Positions 27,801 through 38,489 of a stretch of 64,000 nucleotides of DNA are shown piece by piece (position 1 is the first letter of the stretch; each line of letters begins with the position of its first letter). The notes beneath the pieces are model-generated. The model ran no database searches. It was not told where the DNA came from and saw only the letters and a list, made by a program, of their open reading frames with translations. This DNA is from Todiramphus chloris collaris (Eukaryota > Chordata > Aves > Coraciiformes > Alcedinidae). Where the stretch lies: the NCBI GenBank assembly GCA_025345505.1, contig JANVCC010000022.1:34111741-34175740 (forward strand). The letters run 5' to 3'. The position numbers and the translations under genes were made by a program.

Positions 27801-30800
27801 CAGCAGAAAAGGAAAGAGGACATCAAGAAGGTAGAGAAGTTCTAGCAAGCAGTGAATGGATATGCTGATTCCCTAGCTTTACATAAATTAATAGGTCTTG
27901 TCTAGTAAGTGTCATATTTTAAGGATGGCTGAATCAAACAGTAATTTCTCAGACTTAAAATGTGATTACAGTGCTTAGCAATGGTTAAGCTACAGAAAAA
28001 TCTAGGCTTTTCATGCCATTTCTGTGCAATATGTACTAATTCCTGGTCAATACTATAGATCTCATAGACTAATTAATGTGTGATTGACATTAGTTATGTA
28101 TGTAGAATCTGATAACAATATTCTTTTGTGCTCTAAGAGGAGGAAATACTTGAACAGGTTAGCCAGAGTAGAGATACCCCTTGCACAAAATTCTTTAGTT
28201 TAACTAGAATCAGAGGCTCCATCTGCAAATACTTTTTCAATATCTGAATTTAACTAATACATCAAAATTTCAGTAAAACCACTTTATCTGTGTCTGATGC
28301 CCACCCTCATATACATATTTTTATAAAAATACCTGTGTTTGTAGGACAGTGCAAGAAATATTTAAAACATTAAAGCCATACCGTGTTTTCACACAGATAA
28401 CCCACATTTCAGGTAACACACTTTTTAAACATACCAGTGCTGGCAAAAGTACTCTTAACAGAAGTCATGTCCTCATGCCACTTTCAAATTCAGGTAGATT
28501 GACTAAAATTGGAGGTGAGATGTTGGGGTAGAAAGAGTAAGGAATGGGGGGTCTGAAAGAGAGCTATGGGGAAAGGAGATAGGGTGTATGTTCCATAGAT
28601 CTGGGATAACATATTTCCTGAGCACACACATAATCCTATTGCTCAGATGCAAGCCTTGTTTGTTTACTTTTGCAGGTGACTAAAAGCTATATATGTGAGA
28701 CACAGTAATAATAAAAATGAACACACAGTGGCTGTCTCATGGAGAACTGAGAAGAATTAGCCTTGTCACGTAGCCTCCGCTTACCAAGTCCATGCGGTAT
28801 GCTCAATGTGTGCACACAGCTTTTGCTTTCTTCATCTGCATTTGGCTTAAATCAGGAAAAATATTGGATTAGGACCTCATTTACTGTGTCTGGTTAGGAA
28901 AAGCATCAGTATTGTCAGGTGAGCTTTTATTAAGTAATGGGTAGAATTTATAAAATCACAATCTACAAGTCCCTGCCAATAGAAGACTTTAAAATGATGT
29001 TCCTCTATAGAAAACAGGATTTGCATACCTTGCTTGAATTCTTCTCTTACTTTTTTTGTTGTTGTTTTGTATGGTCTTATTGTAGTGCACATAGTAGCCT
29101 CCATACATATATATTGTACCTATACTATACATATGTACTCCATATGTACTATAAATACCACTAAGCAAAGCTATAGTTTGTGGTGACGCTGGGACCCAAA
29201 CAAGATATCATTACACATTAAAATTGTATTAAACTAATTGAAAAATAGATCAAACATTGCTAATAAAACAAGATAAATACTAAACATTAAAAGACAGATA
29301 TTTTCCAGTGTTCCATAAAACCACACCTTTCAGACAAATTAATTATTTGCATCATAAAAAATTGCTAAATGAAAAGAAAATATTCCAGAAGAAAGTAATG
29401 ACTAAAAAGCTTCAGGTGATTTTTGATTACATTAAAAACAATTCCCATTCTTCATAAAATATGCAGAATTTTGCTTCTTAAATAGTGCAGCTACCTTCAA
29501 AAAATTACTTTCTTTTTAATCCTGCAAGAAATAAAACCTTAATTGATTAGGAAAGTATTTGGAATATATCCAGAAAGAAAAAAAGCTACAGCTATTCTCA
29601 TGTAAGTGGCACAGCATGTGTCAAGAGTTTTCACATACCTTCAGGAAGAAATCTCAAATTAAGTCAACATTGTACTTGATTTCAGTGATCAGAGTCAATA
29701 TTCTGCAAACCCAAACTGGCTGCCTTGTTTATTTCATAGTTTCAATTTCTATTGCTGTAATTCACCCTCGCAAGTAAGTGGATGTATGAGGGGCTTGCCC
29801 TCTGAATAAATAATAAAATTTAACTTGTCAGGAGCTTCCTTCGCCTTGAATGAAAAACATTTCATTTCTTTGTGATGCTGTTGAAGCTAAATCCTGTTGC
29901 AAGAGACTTAATGAGCAGCTCTGGAATAAAAACTAATGGTGTGTTCCAGCTACGTGGCCACCTTGATGAGCATTAGAATTACTTCTGAGACCAGAGGGAA
30001 GAAAAAAAGAAGATGCACTAAACAAAATATGTCTTCATTTGAGGAGCAAAGTATTACTCAGCGGCATTATACATTGTTAATAAATTTTCTTTATCTGAAA
30101 CTATAATTTAATATTTATGTATCTAATTTACATGTGACAAAGTAGCATATTCTAAAATTAGAGTGGAACCAGCAAACTATTAACTACTATAAACAATACC
30201 AAAACACAACTCAAACATATTATAAGGAAACAATAGATACATTTTGGACTGGGGAAAAACTTGAATTGCAGATTTTTTTTTTAAATACATCTGTTAATTA
30301 TGTCTTGAAAAAAAATCTTCAAGCTCAGGAAGATTTTCTGCTTAGGGAGTCCTGGGTATACACATAAAGACCAAGAGTACACTACCAAAAAGTCCCTTAT
30401 TGGTTACTAGTAGGTACAGTAATAATAGTGAATGCTGAAAGTGGGAAAAAAACCAACTTTTTCAATACCGATGTTATATGATGCCCTAGACAATATATCC
30501 CCTTCGAGCAGAAACTAGAGAAAATATCGTGCCCTTTATTATCTCTGTGGTTTCTTACGTGTAATAGAGAGCAAAAGAATTGCACTTATTGTAACATTAC
30601 AGTAAAGTGTTAGATTGCAGCTCACCTTTTAAAATATTAGTGGCCATAATACTTATGATAGGTTGTGCATTATGCAAAGATGAATAAAGATGTGCATTTA
30701 AATCAAAAGACGAGCAACCACTTACAGAACCAACAGTGAGGCTTTAACATAACAAACATGCACTAACCCTACACTTATGCAAAACTAAGTTCTTCCAGGA

Positions 30801-31039
30801 AACTGTAACCAACTGTTGACCTTCCACAAAGGTAAAGGTTTTGTCCCTTGGTAATATGTTTGGACTTTGTAGTAGAATTCCAGTTTATTAGCTCATTGTC
30901 TGTAAATGTGCTGTTCCACTGTGATATCCTTTAGCTGCCCTTGAGCTTCTGCAGAATCTGCAATCTTACAGTCACTTTTATATAAGGTTTTATTGAGCAT
31001 CAAAGTAAGTCCCCTTCAGTACTACACAAATAGGCTTCC
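21814..31039. other. Intergenic stretch and unknown length of DPP10 3' UTR
   Basis: The DPP10 3' UTR occupies an undetermined part next to 31040. No other exons, RNA genes or recognisable mobile elements are seen. Short frames throughout are chance. Confidence 0.55.
30989..30994 (-). promoter_or_regulatory. Candidate poly(A) signal of DPP10
   Basis: AATAAA on the minus strand, 46 bases past the stop codon. Another AATAAA lies at 30894-30899. The hexamer is common by chance in DNA this AT-rich, and a 3' UTR this short would be unusual for a neuronal gene. The true end may lie much further down. Confidence 0.25.
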
Positions 31040-31177
31040 TTATTCATCCTCTTCAGGTTCCTGTGGTAAAATTGGTGTCTCCTCCTTTAAACAAGCACTA
31101 AAAAACCCAAGGATTGTGCTGTAAAGGTGATATTTACTTTTCTCAGAAGCAATGTTATGACCTTCATCCGGGTAAAT
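31040..31177 (-). CDS. DPP10: DPP10 terminal coding exon with stop codon
   Basis: Begins IYPDEGHNIASEKSKYHLYS and ends LPQEPEEDE followed by TAA (p346-390). The His at p352 aligns with DPP4 His740 and is exactly 32 residues after the Asp, as in DPP4. Cys p374 is 22 residues further on, matching DPP4 Cys762, so the C-terminal disulfide with p263 should form. The acidic tail extends about 12 residues past the DPP4 end. The acceptor ends CTCTGCTAG. The 3' UTR continues below 31040, with no certain end. Confidence 0.97.
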   Translation of the reverse strand: MYPDEGHNIASEKSKYHLYSTILGFFSACLKEETPILPQEPEEDE

Positions 31178-31927
31178 CTAGCAGAGGAGAAAAGAAAAAA
31201 GTAAATACTTTTTTTAAAGGTTTTTCTAATATTTAGGGCTCTAATTTTCTTTTTCTGATCCTCAAAATGTTTTAGATGACAACACGATGATAACATTAGT
31301 TTTATGACATCAAGGAAAGCTAATAAAACTCAAAACTCATTCTCTTGGAATTTGAACTTATAAAAAACAACCACAGCAGTTGGATCTGCTGAAGTGAAAA
31401 AAATGTATATTCTCGGTCATTGTGCTTACCACAGTTTACTTAGCTGGCTTTTTCAATACTGTCTAGGTATCTAAATCCCATTAATGTCAACAAGGCTTAA
31501 TTACCTCATCATTTTAGGGACCTCTCAATATCCCAGCTTCTAAGTGTTCAGTGAAAAAACTTTTTATTCATATTTTTAACTATCTTCCTATCTTATCTAA
31601 AGTCCATCTCTCTTTTCTAGGGTGAATGTGGGCATTTTTATCTCTTAATTCAAATTCCACTAGAAATTTCCCCAAGTGAAGCTGAACAAAATTTGCAGGC
31701 TGAATGAAGAAATCCAGGACACAGGGTCTAGGACAAGAGACTTGTGGTTGCCCAGTGGTTCTTGATGTCCATGCTAGCAGCAAGGAAGTTGGGATTAAAT
31801 GAAGTTCTAATTGAAAATTGAAAGAATACCGGTCATTGTGGTAGGGAGGAACCTTCTTAGGGAAGAAATTGCAATACAAGGTTAAATGTTGGACTACATT
31901 TATACAAAATGTCACAGCTGCACATAC
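31178..31927 (-). other. DPP10 last intron
   Basis: A 750-base intron between GTATGT and TGCTAG. A read-through frame of 117 codons runs from the end of the upstream exon into it, but it has no family similarity and is chance. Nothing else is recognisable. Confidence 0.85.
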
Positions 31928-32001
31928 CTGCATAGTGTAATTAACTCCAGCTTTTATTAGATGTTTAATTAGTTCTGCTGAATGCTGGAAGTGGACTTTA
32001 G
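31928..32001 (-). CDS. DPP10: DPP10 exon: VHFQHSAEL helix
   Basis: Begins KVHFQHSAELIKHLIKAG and ends VNYTMQ (p322-345). 'VHFQ-SA' follows the triad Asp in all DPP4-family members and contributes to the dimer interface in DPP4. NYT at p341 is an N-glycosylation sequon, the only one I see in the 390 residues. The donor is GTATGT and the acceptor ends TGTCTTGCAG. Confidence 0.95.
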
Positions 32002-33657
32002 CTGCAAGACAACAACATTTGCATATTATCAGAAAAAGCTACGCTAATAAATACCTGTCTCTCAAAAGGCTTTGACTGAAAACATGTCCAACCTCTGTAG
32101 TTACCAGACCTGAAGTTGGTCAGAAGCATACAGCTTCTGGTCAGAAGAGCACAGCCCCACCAGTAACAGTGATACAGGTGTAACAGTGGAGGTTTCGGGA
32201 GAAGGAGCTGTAAGCCCCAAGGGAAGCCATGCTTTCCAGGCACTCCATGAGGGCTCCTCTCTCTGCCCTTAATTTACACACACTGCAATAGTTCAGAGGC
32301 GTGTAAAACCATCCTATTTGGACATCATGACAGTTTATAATTGTGTTACAGGAAAGCACATTGGATTCTCTACTGCTTGCACAGGGTTATTACAGCCCAC
32401 ACTTCTTTAGGTAACGGACTTTCTGCAACATACCAGTAACTTAATCTCTGTGTGGTAGAAAGAGGCAACTTTATCGCCTTGTCCTATCCCTGCAGAGCTT
32501 CGGCTGCAAGTGGGTTGGGTGCTGTCACTAGACGTGATATTAAGCAAGGGCAGCAAGCAATCAGAGTCCTAGTCTTGAACACACTGTATTGCTCAGACAT
32601 CTATCAGAGTCTCAATTCCCTTTAGTATTGAATTCAGAGGGGTAGAAATTGCTGCTGCCTTTTACAATCAGCAAAGTCTGAGACCCTCATGCCTGCTCAG
32701 TCACCCACTATATCTCCTCTGTCCCTGTCCCCACTGCTCTGGGAAGAAACACTGGCCAGTATTTGGACTCCTCTGATTTCACTTGAGATCCATAACACAG
32801 GTTTGACAAGTTATGTCAGGGTCACAGACTGGTGGGTGCCACCCTTATTGTGCTAACTGTGCATGTGGGTACTTTCACCTCAGCCCTTGTCAGCATGAGG
32901 TGTTTATCTCTCCCAACTGAAGAGTAAGAAACCTTGTATTATCTCACATTCACTAGGAAAATGCCAGGGAAAGAAGTATGCATGTGAATCTGCACAGAGG
33001 AGCCTGTTGCAGCAGTGTTGCTTGTGCCTGCATCAAAGCTTGTTCTCTAGACCTACAGCAGTTAAGAAACTGCAGTAAAATATACTGCAGCTGAATTTTA
33101 ATTACAAATCATCTCTTGATTGACACATCTTATGATTACATTCAACGTGCTAGAACCTACTCTGTTTTACTTATTCTCTGTCTGAAACTACTGCTGAAAT
33201 ATTAGTGCTATTAAAAGGTTCCCTATAGCTTCGGCTTCAGATGCTTTTGCACTACCTTGTAATTAATTAGCTGAAAAGTTTAACTTCCCATTTGGTGCTG
33301 TACTTCACCAACTGTACTGCTAATTCTTTCTTCAATTGCAGAATCTCTGTGAATTTAAAATACCATTAAAAATATATGTGCTATTAATAATTCATATAAT
33401 ACCTTTCACTAGCAAGACAGTGGTCCACAAGATTCAAACAAATTAGAACATACAGCACCTAAAAGGTACAAATACTCAGCAAAGAAAAGCATCATCAGTT
33501 TAGAGTTAGAAGTGGCATTTGAAATAAAATAAAAAAGTCCTGTCAGAGGGTTAATGAAACTAAAAATGTATTTGCTAGGTGTGTGCCTCATCAGTCTTTG
33601 AATGCCTGCCTGTTAGAACTGCTGACTACAAATGTAATTGCATCTGTGGATACTTAC
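32002..33657 (-). other. DPP10 intron with AT-rich conserved-looking stretch
   Basis: A 1.66 kb intron. No repeats that I recognise. Its last part on the plus strand (about 33060-33400) is rich in TAAT/ATTA-type motifs and free of repeats, and could be a non-coding conserved element (inference only). Confidence 0.6.
33060..33400. promoter_or_regulatory. Candidate intronic conserved element
   Basis: A repeat-free stretch within the DPP10 intron with 'gtaattaattagctg', 'ttttaattacaaatc' and 'ctattaataattc', homeodomain-type AT cores. This is a judgement from composition; conservation is untested. Confidence 0.25.
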
Positions 33658-33730
33658 CATCAGCTGTCCCATGTACTATTAGCAAATTTGCTTCTTTTAA
33701 ACCATGAAGATTGTGTAATACACTGGATGC
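33658..33730 (-). CDS. DPP10: DPP10 exon carrying the triad Asp
   Basis: Begins ASSVLHNLHGLKEANLLI and ends VHGTAD (p297-320), with a split Ala codon. 'HGTAD' is the family motif whose Asp is the catalytic acid in DPP4 (708); it is retained here at p320, 76 residues after the degenerate nucleophile (78 in DPP4). The donor is GTAAGT and the acceptor ends TTACTAG. Confidence 0.95.
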
Positions 33731-33814
33731 CTAGTAAACAAACACACAAAAATCTGTAATTGAATTGCATTTTAAGAGTAAAACATTTTAAATTACTTGT
33801 TTATGCTAACTTAC

Positions 33815-33873
33815 CTGATAAGTATTTTCCTCTCTTGATGGAATACCAAGGTACCTTTCTGAAAAAGCAGATG
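33815..33873 (-). CDS. DPP10: DPP10 exon: SAFSERYLG segment
   Basis: Encodes SAFSERYLGIPSREENTYQ (p278-296) after a split Ala codon. 'YxSAFSERYLG' is highly conserved in DPP6 and DPP10 and corresponds to DPP4 'YDSVYTERYMG'. The donor is GTAAGT and the acceptor ends TTTTCACAG. The intron to the next exon is only 84 bases, the shortest in the window. Confidence 0.95.
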
Positions 33874-34624
33874 CTGTGAAAATAAAAACAAAAACTTGTG
33901 AATTCATCAAAATTACTTCAATTTTAAAACTCATCAGTTTTGACCTAGAGTCAGGAGAAGCTGTTTAAGGCATGAAGTCAACAAAGAGTTCTTAATTTAA
34001 AACCAGAATATACCATTTAAAGCCATTTTTAAATAGTATTCAAAAAATTAAGTCCAAAACCAAACAACAGCCACAAAAACAATCAAGCAAACAAACAAAC
34101 AAAAAACAAACCAAAAAAACCCCCAACCCTCCCAAAAAACAATCCAAAGAAAAGACTAATAGAATATTAATCTGGTCTATATTACAGTGTGTGGTATGTG
34201 TATTACAGTGCACTGTCCATAGCCTGTGCCCAAAACTTCATATACAGAACCAAATACTCTGTGATTGAATGACTACATGCTTGGTATCACAAGGAATTCA
34301 CCACTAACCTGGTGAAATTCATTTCTATCAGCCTGATTCAGGCTGCTCTACCTAAAGGATTCTTAAAAAATGAGTTACTCAACTGAATTTCAGTGGGAAA
34401 TGGGAAACACAACGCCTTTGCAAAAATCAGTGGTGTTAATAATACTGTATCTGTTGTGTGTTTCAATAAACCCTACAGGTGTCAAAGGAAGGAAAGAGGT
34501 AGTGAAGTGAAATCTAGTTTATATTGTAACATTATCTGCCCTTAGTTAAAATGAATAATTGTTCAATGAATAAAAGATATTTTGAATAGACTATCTATAC
34601 ATGCATAGGGCAAGGAACACTCAC
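33874..34624 (-). other. DPP10 intron with A/C-rich repeat
   Basis: A 751-base intron. About 34065-34141 on the plus strand is an impure AAAC-type microsatellite passing into an A/C tract. Nothing else is seen. Confidence 0.75.
34065..34141 (+). repeat. AAAC-type microsatellite and A/C tract
   Basis: Runs of aaac units (acaaacaaacaaac) passing into an A/C-only tract. Pure A/C on the plus strand, so T/G in the DPP10 pre-mRNA. Confidence 0.85.
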
Positions 34625-34724
34625 CATACAACTTCATATCTGTAATTGGTGCCACCACAGCTCCACACTTGAAGAGCCGTTCACTGGATTTCAGGATCAT
34701 TGATGCTATGTAGCCACCGTATCC
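34625..34724 (-). CDS. DPP10: DPP10 exon: degenerate nucleophile (Gly for Ser)
   Basis: Begins GYGGYIASMILKSSERLF and ends VVAPITDMKLY (p244-276). With the previous exon the elbow reads G-K-G-Y-G-G, where active DPP4 has G-W-S-Y-G-G, so the catalytic serine is glycine at p244. The cysteine at p263 lies 19 residues later, as in DPP4 (649), where it bonds to the C-terminal helix. The donor is GTGAGT and the acceptor ends ATTGTTAG. Confidence 0.97.
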
Positions 34725-37700
34725 CTAACAATGTAAATTATATGGAGATTTCTGTTGATTCATTTCTTTTTGACAACAGTGTTAAAGGCCATTGTGTAAA
34801 TCCAATGGTATCATATTACATAATGTATTTATATCTGCAAAAATTCCCTTTAAAGGAAATATAAATCTACAGTTAAGAGTGAATAAAGATCTCATTTGAC
34901 CCGGTCATGATTTTTAAGTGATGCAATTAATAATAACAAGTATATTCCAGTTTAAGCTCCATAAGTCCATCATGGCAGACTAGCCTATAGTTAGTAAAAG
35001 ACTTGAAAATTACAGAAAAAAAACCAAAACCAAAACAAAATAACAACAGGAAGGCTTTTGGGAACACAGCCTAGGTAGGAAGACTTGTACTCAGTTTTTA
35101 CTCTATTTAATGTAGATATTTGCTAATTACCAAGATACTCCGAGCATTTTGCGGACAGGACAGAGAGCGTGGGAAAGCTATGAACTGATTGTAGTACGTC
35201 TTCCCTCTGACACTGGAACCTTCACAGATTGAATCCTATTGATATTAAAGAGTTTTCTGCTACAGCACTGTCAAACAGCCCATAGAGAGATACTGTTTTG
35301 CAGAAATAAAAGCTGCACATAGCTACATTGCTCAATATTATGCTAATCTCTGGATGTACTTTCTGTCCACAAGAGCATCCATCAGGCTGCTTTGTTACAA
35401 AGTAGGCAGCACAGACAGCATGGTCTGTGAGAGATATGGGGCAGAGCAGGGGAGCTCTCTCCTCACCTCACCACGTTTATCTGTCCTTATACCACGTCTC
35501 TTCATGATCTCCCCCTGCAAAGTCTATAACATGCCTCCGTGGGAAGAATTGTGACACAAAAGAGAGTCAGGAAAGCTTTGCTTTGCATGGAAACATGAAA
35601 GCTTTAACTTGGGACCACAGATTTCCTTGGAATGACACTGGCAATTAATATCTGTACACCTATAATCATTCTAGACCAAAGTAAAATGAAATTAGGAATT
35701 GTGGAATCTAGGATCAATGAGTTTTTCATATATTACGGGCTCTTCACATTTCTCTATTTGCCATTTTCCCTTCATCGTTGCTGGAAAAATGTTTTTTGAA
35801 GGTACTCTTTTTGGTTTTGTTGTTTTGTGTTTGGCACAGGAGGCCAAGAGCTGCTCAGAATTGTCCATGTGCAGATGTAGATTCTACCTAAGAAAGAATT
35901 TCTGACTGGGCACCAGTAACTTGTATAATTCAGAGTTTAAGCGAACAGCAACTTTCCTGTGCCTTTGGGTTCTCTACATTTGCTTTTGTTTAATATTCTG
36001 TTTGTGTCTTTCCCAGTACCTTCACAGCACATTTTAATCCTAGGATAGCTATTGCCAGGGTATTTATTATTTATGTCATGTATTCATTAAGAGCTTGGTG
36101 TATTTCTACTGGGAATTTCTTTCCTTTGTGTTTGTGCCCTTGCTTCCAGCCAGGCTTTCCAGGACAAAAACATTACACTGTGAGATCACATTTTTAGAAG
36201 TACTTCACCATGACAATGTAGAAAACAGTTTGTACTTCCTGATGCAAGGATATATGGTGCCTCACTCATCGGCTGGATTTCTGTACTTACATCCTGATTG
36301 CCTTATTTTCAAGAACCTGGTTGGCTGTGAAGTTGCAACTTATTTTCAAGCTCCTTTCTACTTCCATGAATAAAAATGAAAATGACATGGAAACACAATT
36401 TGCTGTCTGACAGTTCAGAAAGGCCCTTGGATCGTACATCACTTGGGCTTGTACCCCTCACAGAGATAAGGAAGGTGGAATTGGCAGATTGCCTGGCAGT
36501 CAGAAGTAGGTATTTTCTACTTTGTGCCCTTCTGGACAGTCTTGTTACTCTTGTGCCTAGTTCACATTATTGATCGTGACAAGAATTTTATTTCTCTGTA
36601 GTTCTGAAAACTCTTAAACAGCTCCCTGACAGTGTGCCTGAGTCCAAGTTTATGAGATCAGCATTAAGCAATTCCAAAGCCATCTTCTTTTCAAGCAAAG
36701 TGCATATTCTGTTTCCATCTGTAAGCCCAATTTAACGCACAGAAAGAAAAAAAAAATTCCTATGGCATTGTTGTACATAGTAAAAAGGAAATGAGTTTTA
36801 AAGATTTTTAATTGATTCTAAAATAAGCAGAGTGGAGGGAAATATAATTAACCCTAGGAAGCTGTTAAATCGATTGATTTTTTTTTTCCATAATTCTAAA
36901 ACTGACTTAAATCTTATGAATTTTTGTTTGACAATAGAAAACAACTCTCAGATGCTAACTTGTAAAGAGTAAATTTCCCTACATTCAAAGAAGCACTGAA
37001 GCTTATTTATCATGTCCCCCAGGTTTTGCAGTTTGATTTCTCACATTTCCACTTTTCATTCCACACTCTTTCTTTCAGAAAACATATGTAGGAACATCAT
37101 GATCAGTAATATTCTGTGAAAGAAATATAGTTTTGGGGATAGATGTTGGCAGATGTGTAAAACCATGTTTACATGTATGCTCTATGGTTAACTGTCTCAT
37201 CACGTCACCTTTAGGAAACAACATACTGCTCGACCTCCTACAGAGAACAAGTGGAAACTTTCAAGTAGCAACAAAAAGAATTTCTGAAGTCAGAAAAAAG
37301 TGAGCAATTTGGGGTGCTCAGTGATTTAATTTCAGAAATAACATTTTCAATCATTTGTGGGAAGAGGGTATGGAGAAATGGAGATATTTCTATGCATGTG
37401 TACTTTCATATATATCAGTAACAGGCACTAAAGCCTGAAGACAAAAATGTGCCATGATCATGTGGTGGATGGACTCGGCCCTGCTTTTAAATCCTCATCT
37501 GAAAAATCTCTGTCTGCTGCCTTACAAACCAGATACTGGTTTTGATGCTGCTGAAATACTTGCAATGAGAGTTTCTTTAGCTCAAGGAGTGTGGCAGGAG
37601 TTAGGTGCCTTGCCCAAGGCCATGCTGCAAGTTGGTAGCAGAATGTGGACGGGAACTAGGGGGTTTCATAGTGGGATGCATGCCTCTCTTATAAATGATG

Positions 37701-38434
37701 ACTGGGGGGGATGCCTAGGTACTTGGTCGTGGTTTGTTGTTGCTTTGAGGTCAAAGGCACAAAATTCATTTTTAAGAAAACAGTTTAAAAAAAAAAAAAA
37801 GGTTGCACATGCTAGTTCACAGAAGCAGCAGTAATTATGTGGTGTTTCTAATTGCTGTTTTTTAATAGACATCAATAAAATGCTAATTCGTTTGTTACTA
37901 GAGTTAAGACTTCGCCTTGTTCTGTCTCATGCTAGGGTCAATGCTTTCCTGGCACGCAGCAAAGCCAGATGACAATATAGCAAAGGCGAGATTTCTAGAT
38001 GGTGCAAAAAGGAAGTTGTTGACAGTACTCTAGGGTTGTTAGATTAATTCAAGGGTCAGTAAAATGTTCAGATATAAAAGTTGTATTAGAAGGACATGGC
38101 AATTTAAATGCAGCCCAATATAGAAGTATAAGAAAGAAGCTTTCACAAAACCTAAGCCCATATAAAAAATATCTAAAGAAAGCAGATGTTTTTTAACAAA
38201 TACTTTCTCCTGCAGATTCTGACACACAAATACTGCAGCAACATAAAACTGATCTGATTAATCTCAAATATCCATTTTGAGAAAAAAAATAATATACAGA
38301 ATATACAATAAATTATGGAAGGCTTTCCCACTCTTTTAATAACAGAAATTGTCTTAGGAAAATAGATAAATATGTTTGTGAACTGATTTTTTCTAAGAAT
38401 CATGTTGATACATCCTGTTATTTTTGCACATCAC
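34725..38434 (-). other. DPP10 intron inside the nucleophile elbow
   Basis: A 3.7 kb phase-0 intron between the Lys and Gly codons of the GKGYGG elbow. It contains a possible ancient SINE fragment near 37601-37660 and a run of A at about 37786-37800. An open frame of 126 codons at 37454-37834 (plus strand) overlaps both and is not recognisable as a protein. Confidence 0.7.
37601..37660 (+). repeat. Possible MIR-like ancient SINE fragment
   Basis: The run 'gccttgcccaaggccatg' followed by 'caagttggtagcagaatg' and 'gggaacta' has the order and wording of the MIR/core-SINE central region (cttgcccaaggtcacacagc, then ag-tggcagag, then gg-at--aac). The ends are not visible. Recognition is from memory of the consensus; a chance match over 60 bases is possible. 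Confidence 0.4.
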
Positions 38435-38489
38435 CTTTCCAAATATACTCAGTCTGTTAGGATCAATGAAGGGCTGTTTCAATAGTGAT
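38435..38489 (-). CDS. DPP10: DPP10 exon ending at the nucleophile elbow
   Basis: A 55-base exon encoding SLLKQPFIDPNRLSIFGK (p226-243). It corresponds to the helix and strand before the nucleophile elbow; DPP4 has 'FVDNKRIAIWGW' here. The exon ends in phase 0 exactly after the Lys that precedes the nucleophile position. The donor is GTGATG, a weak match to consensus, and the acceptor ends CTTTCAG. Confidence 0.95.

Noticed and set aside
31580-31933. 117-codon frame continuing past a DPP10 donor site
   Set aside because: It starts in the last codons of an exon in read-through and has no similarity beyond the GTATGT donor; it is intron.
31040-34724. Processed pseudogene of DPP10
   Set aside because: Exons are interrupted by proper GT-AG introns with consistent phases and there is no frameshift or internal stop.
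37454-37834. Plus-strand open frame of 126 codons in a DPP10 intron
   Set aside because: It ends in a poly-Lys run caused by an A homopolymer, overlaps a likely old SINE and matches no family.
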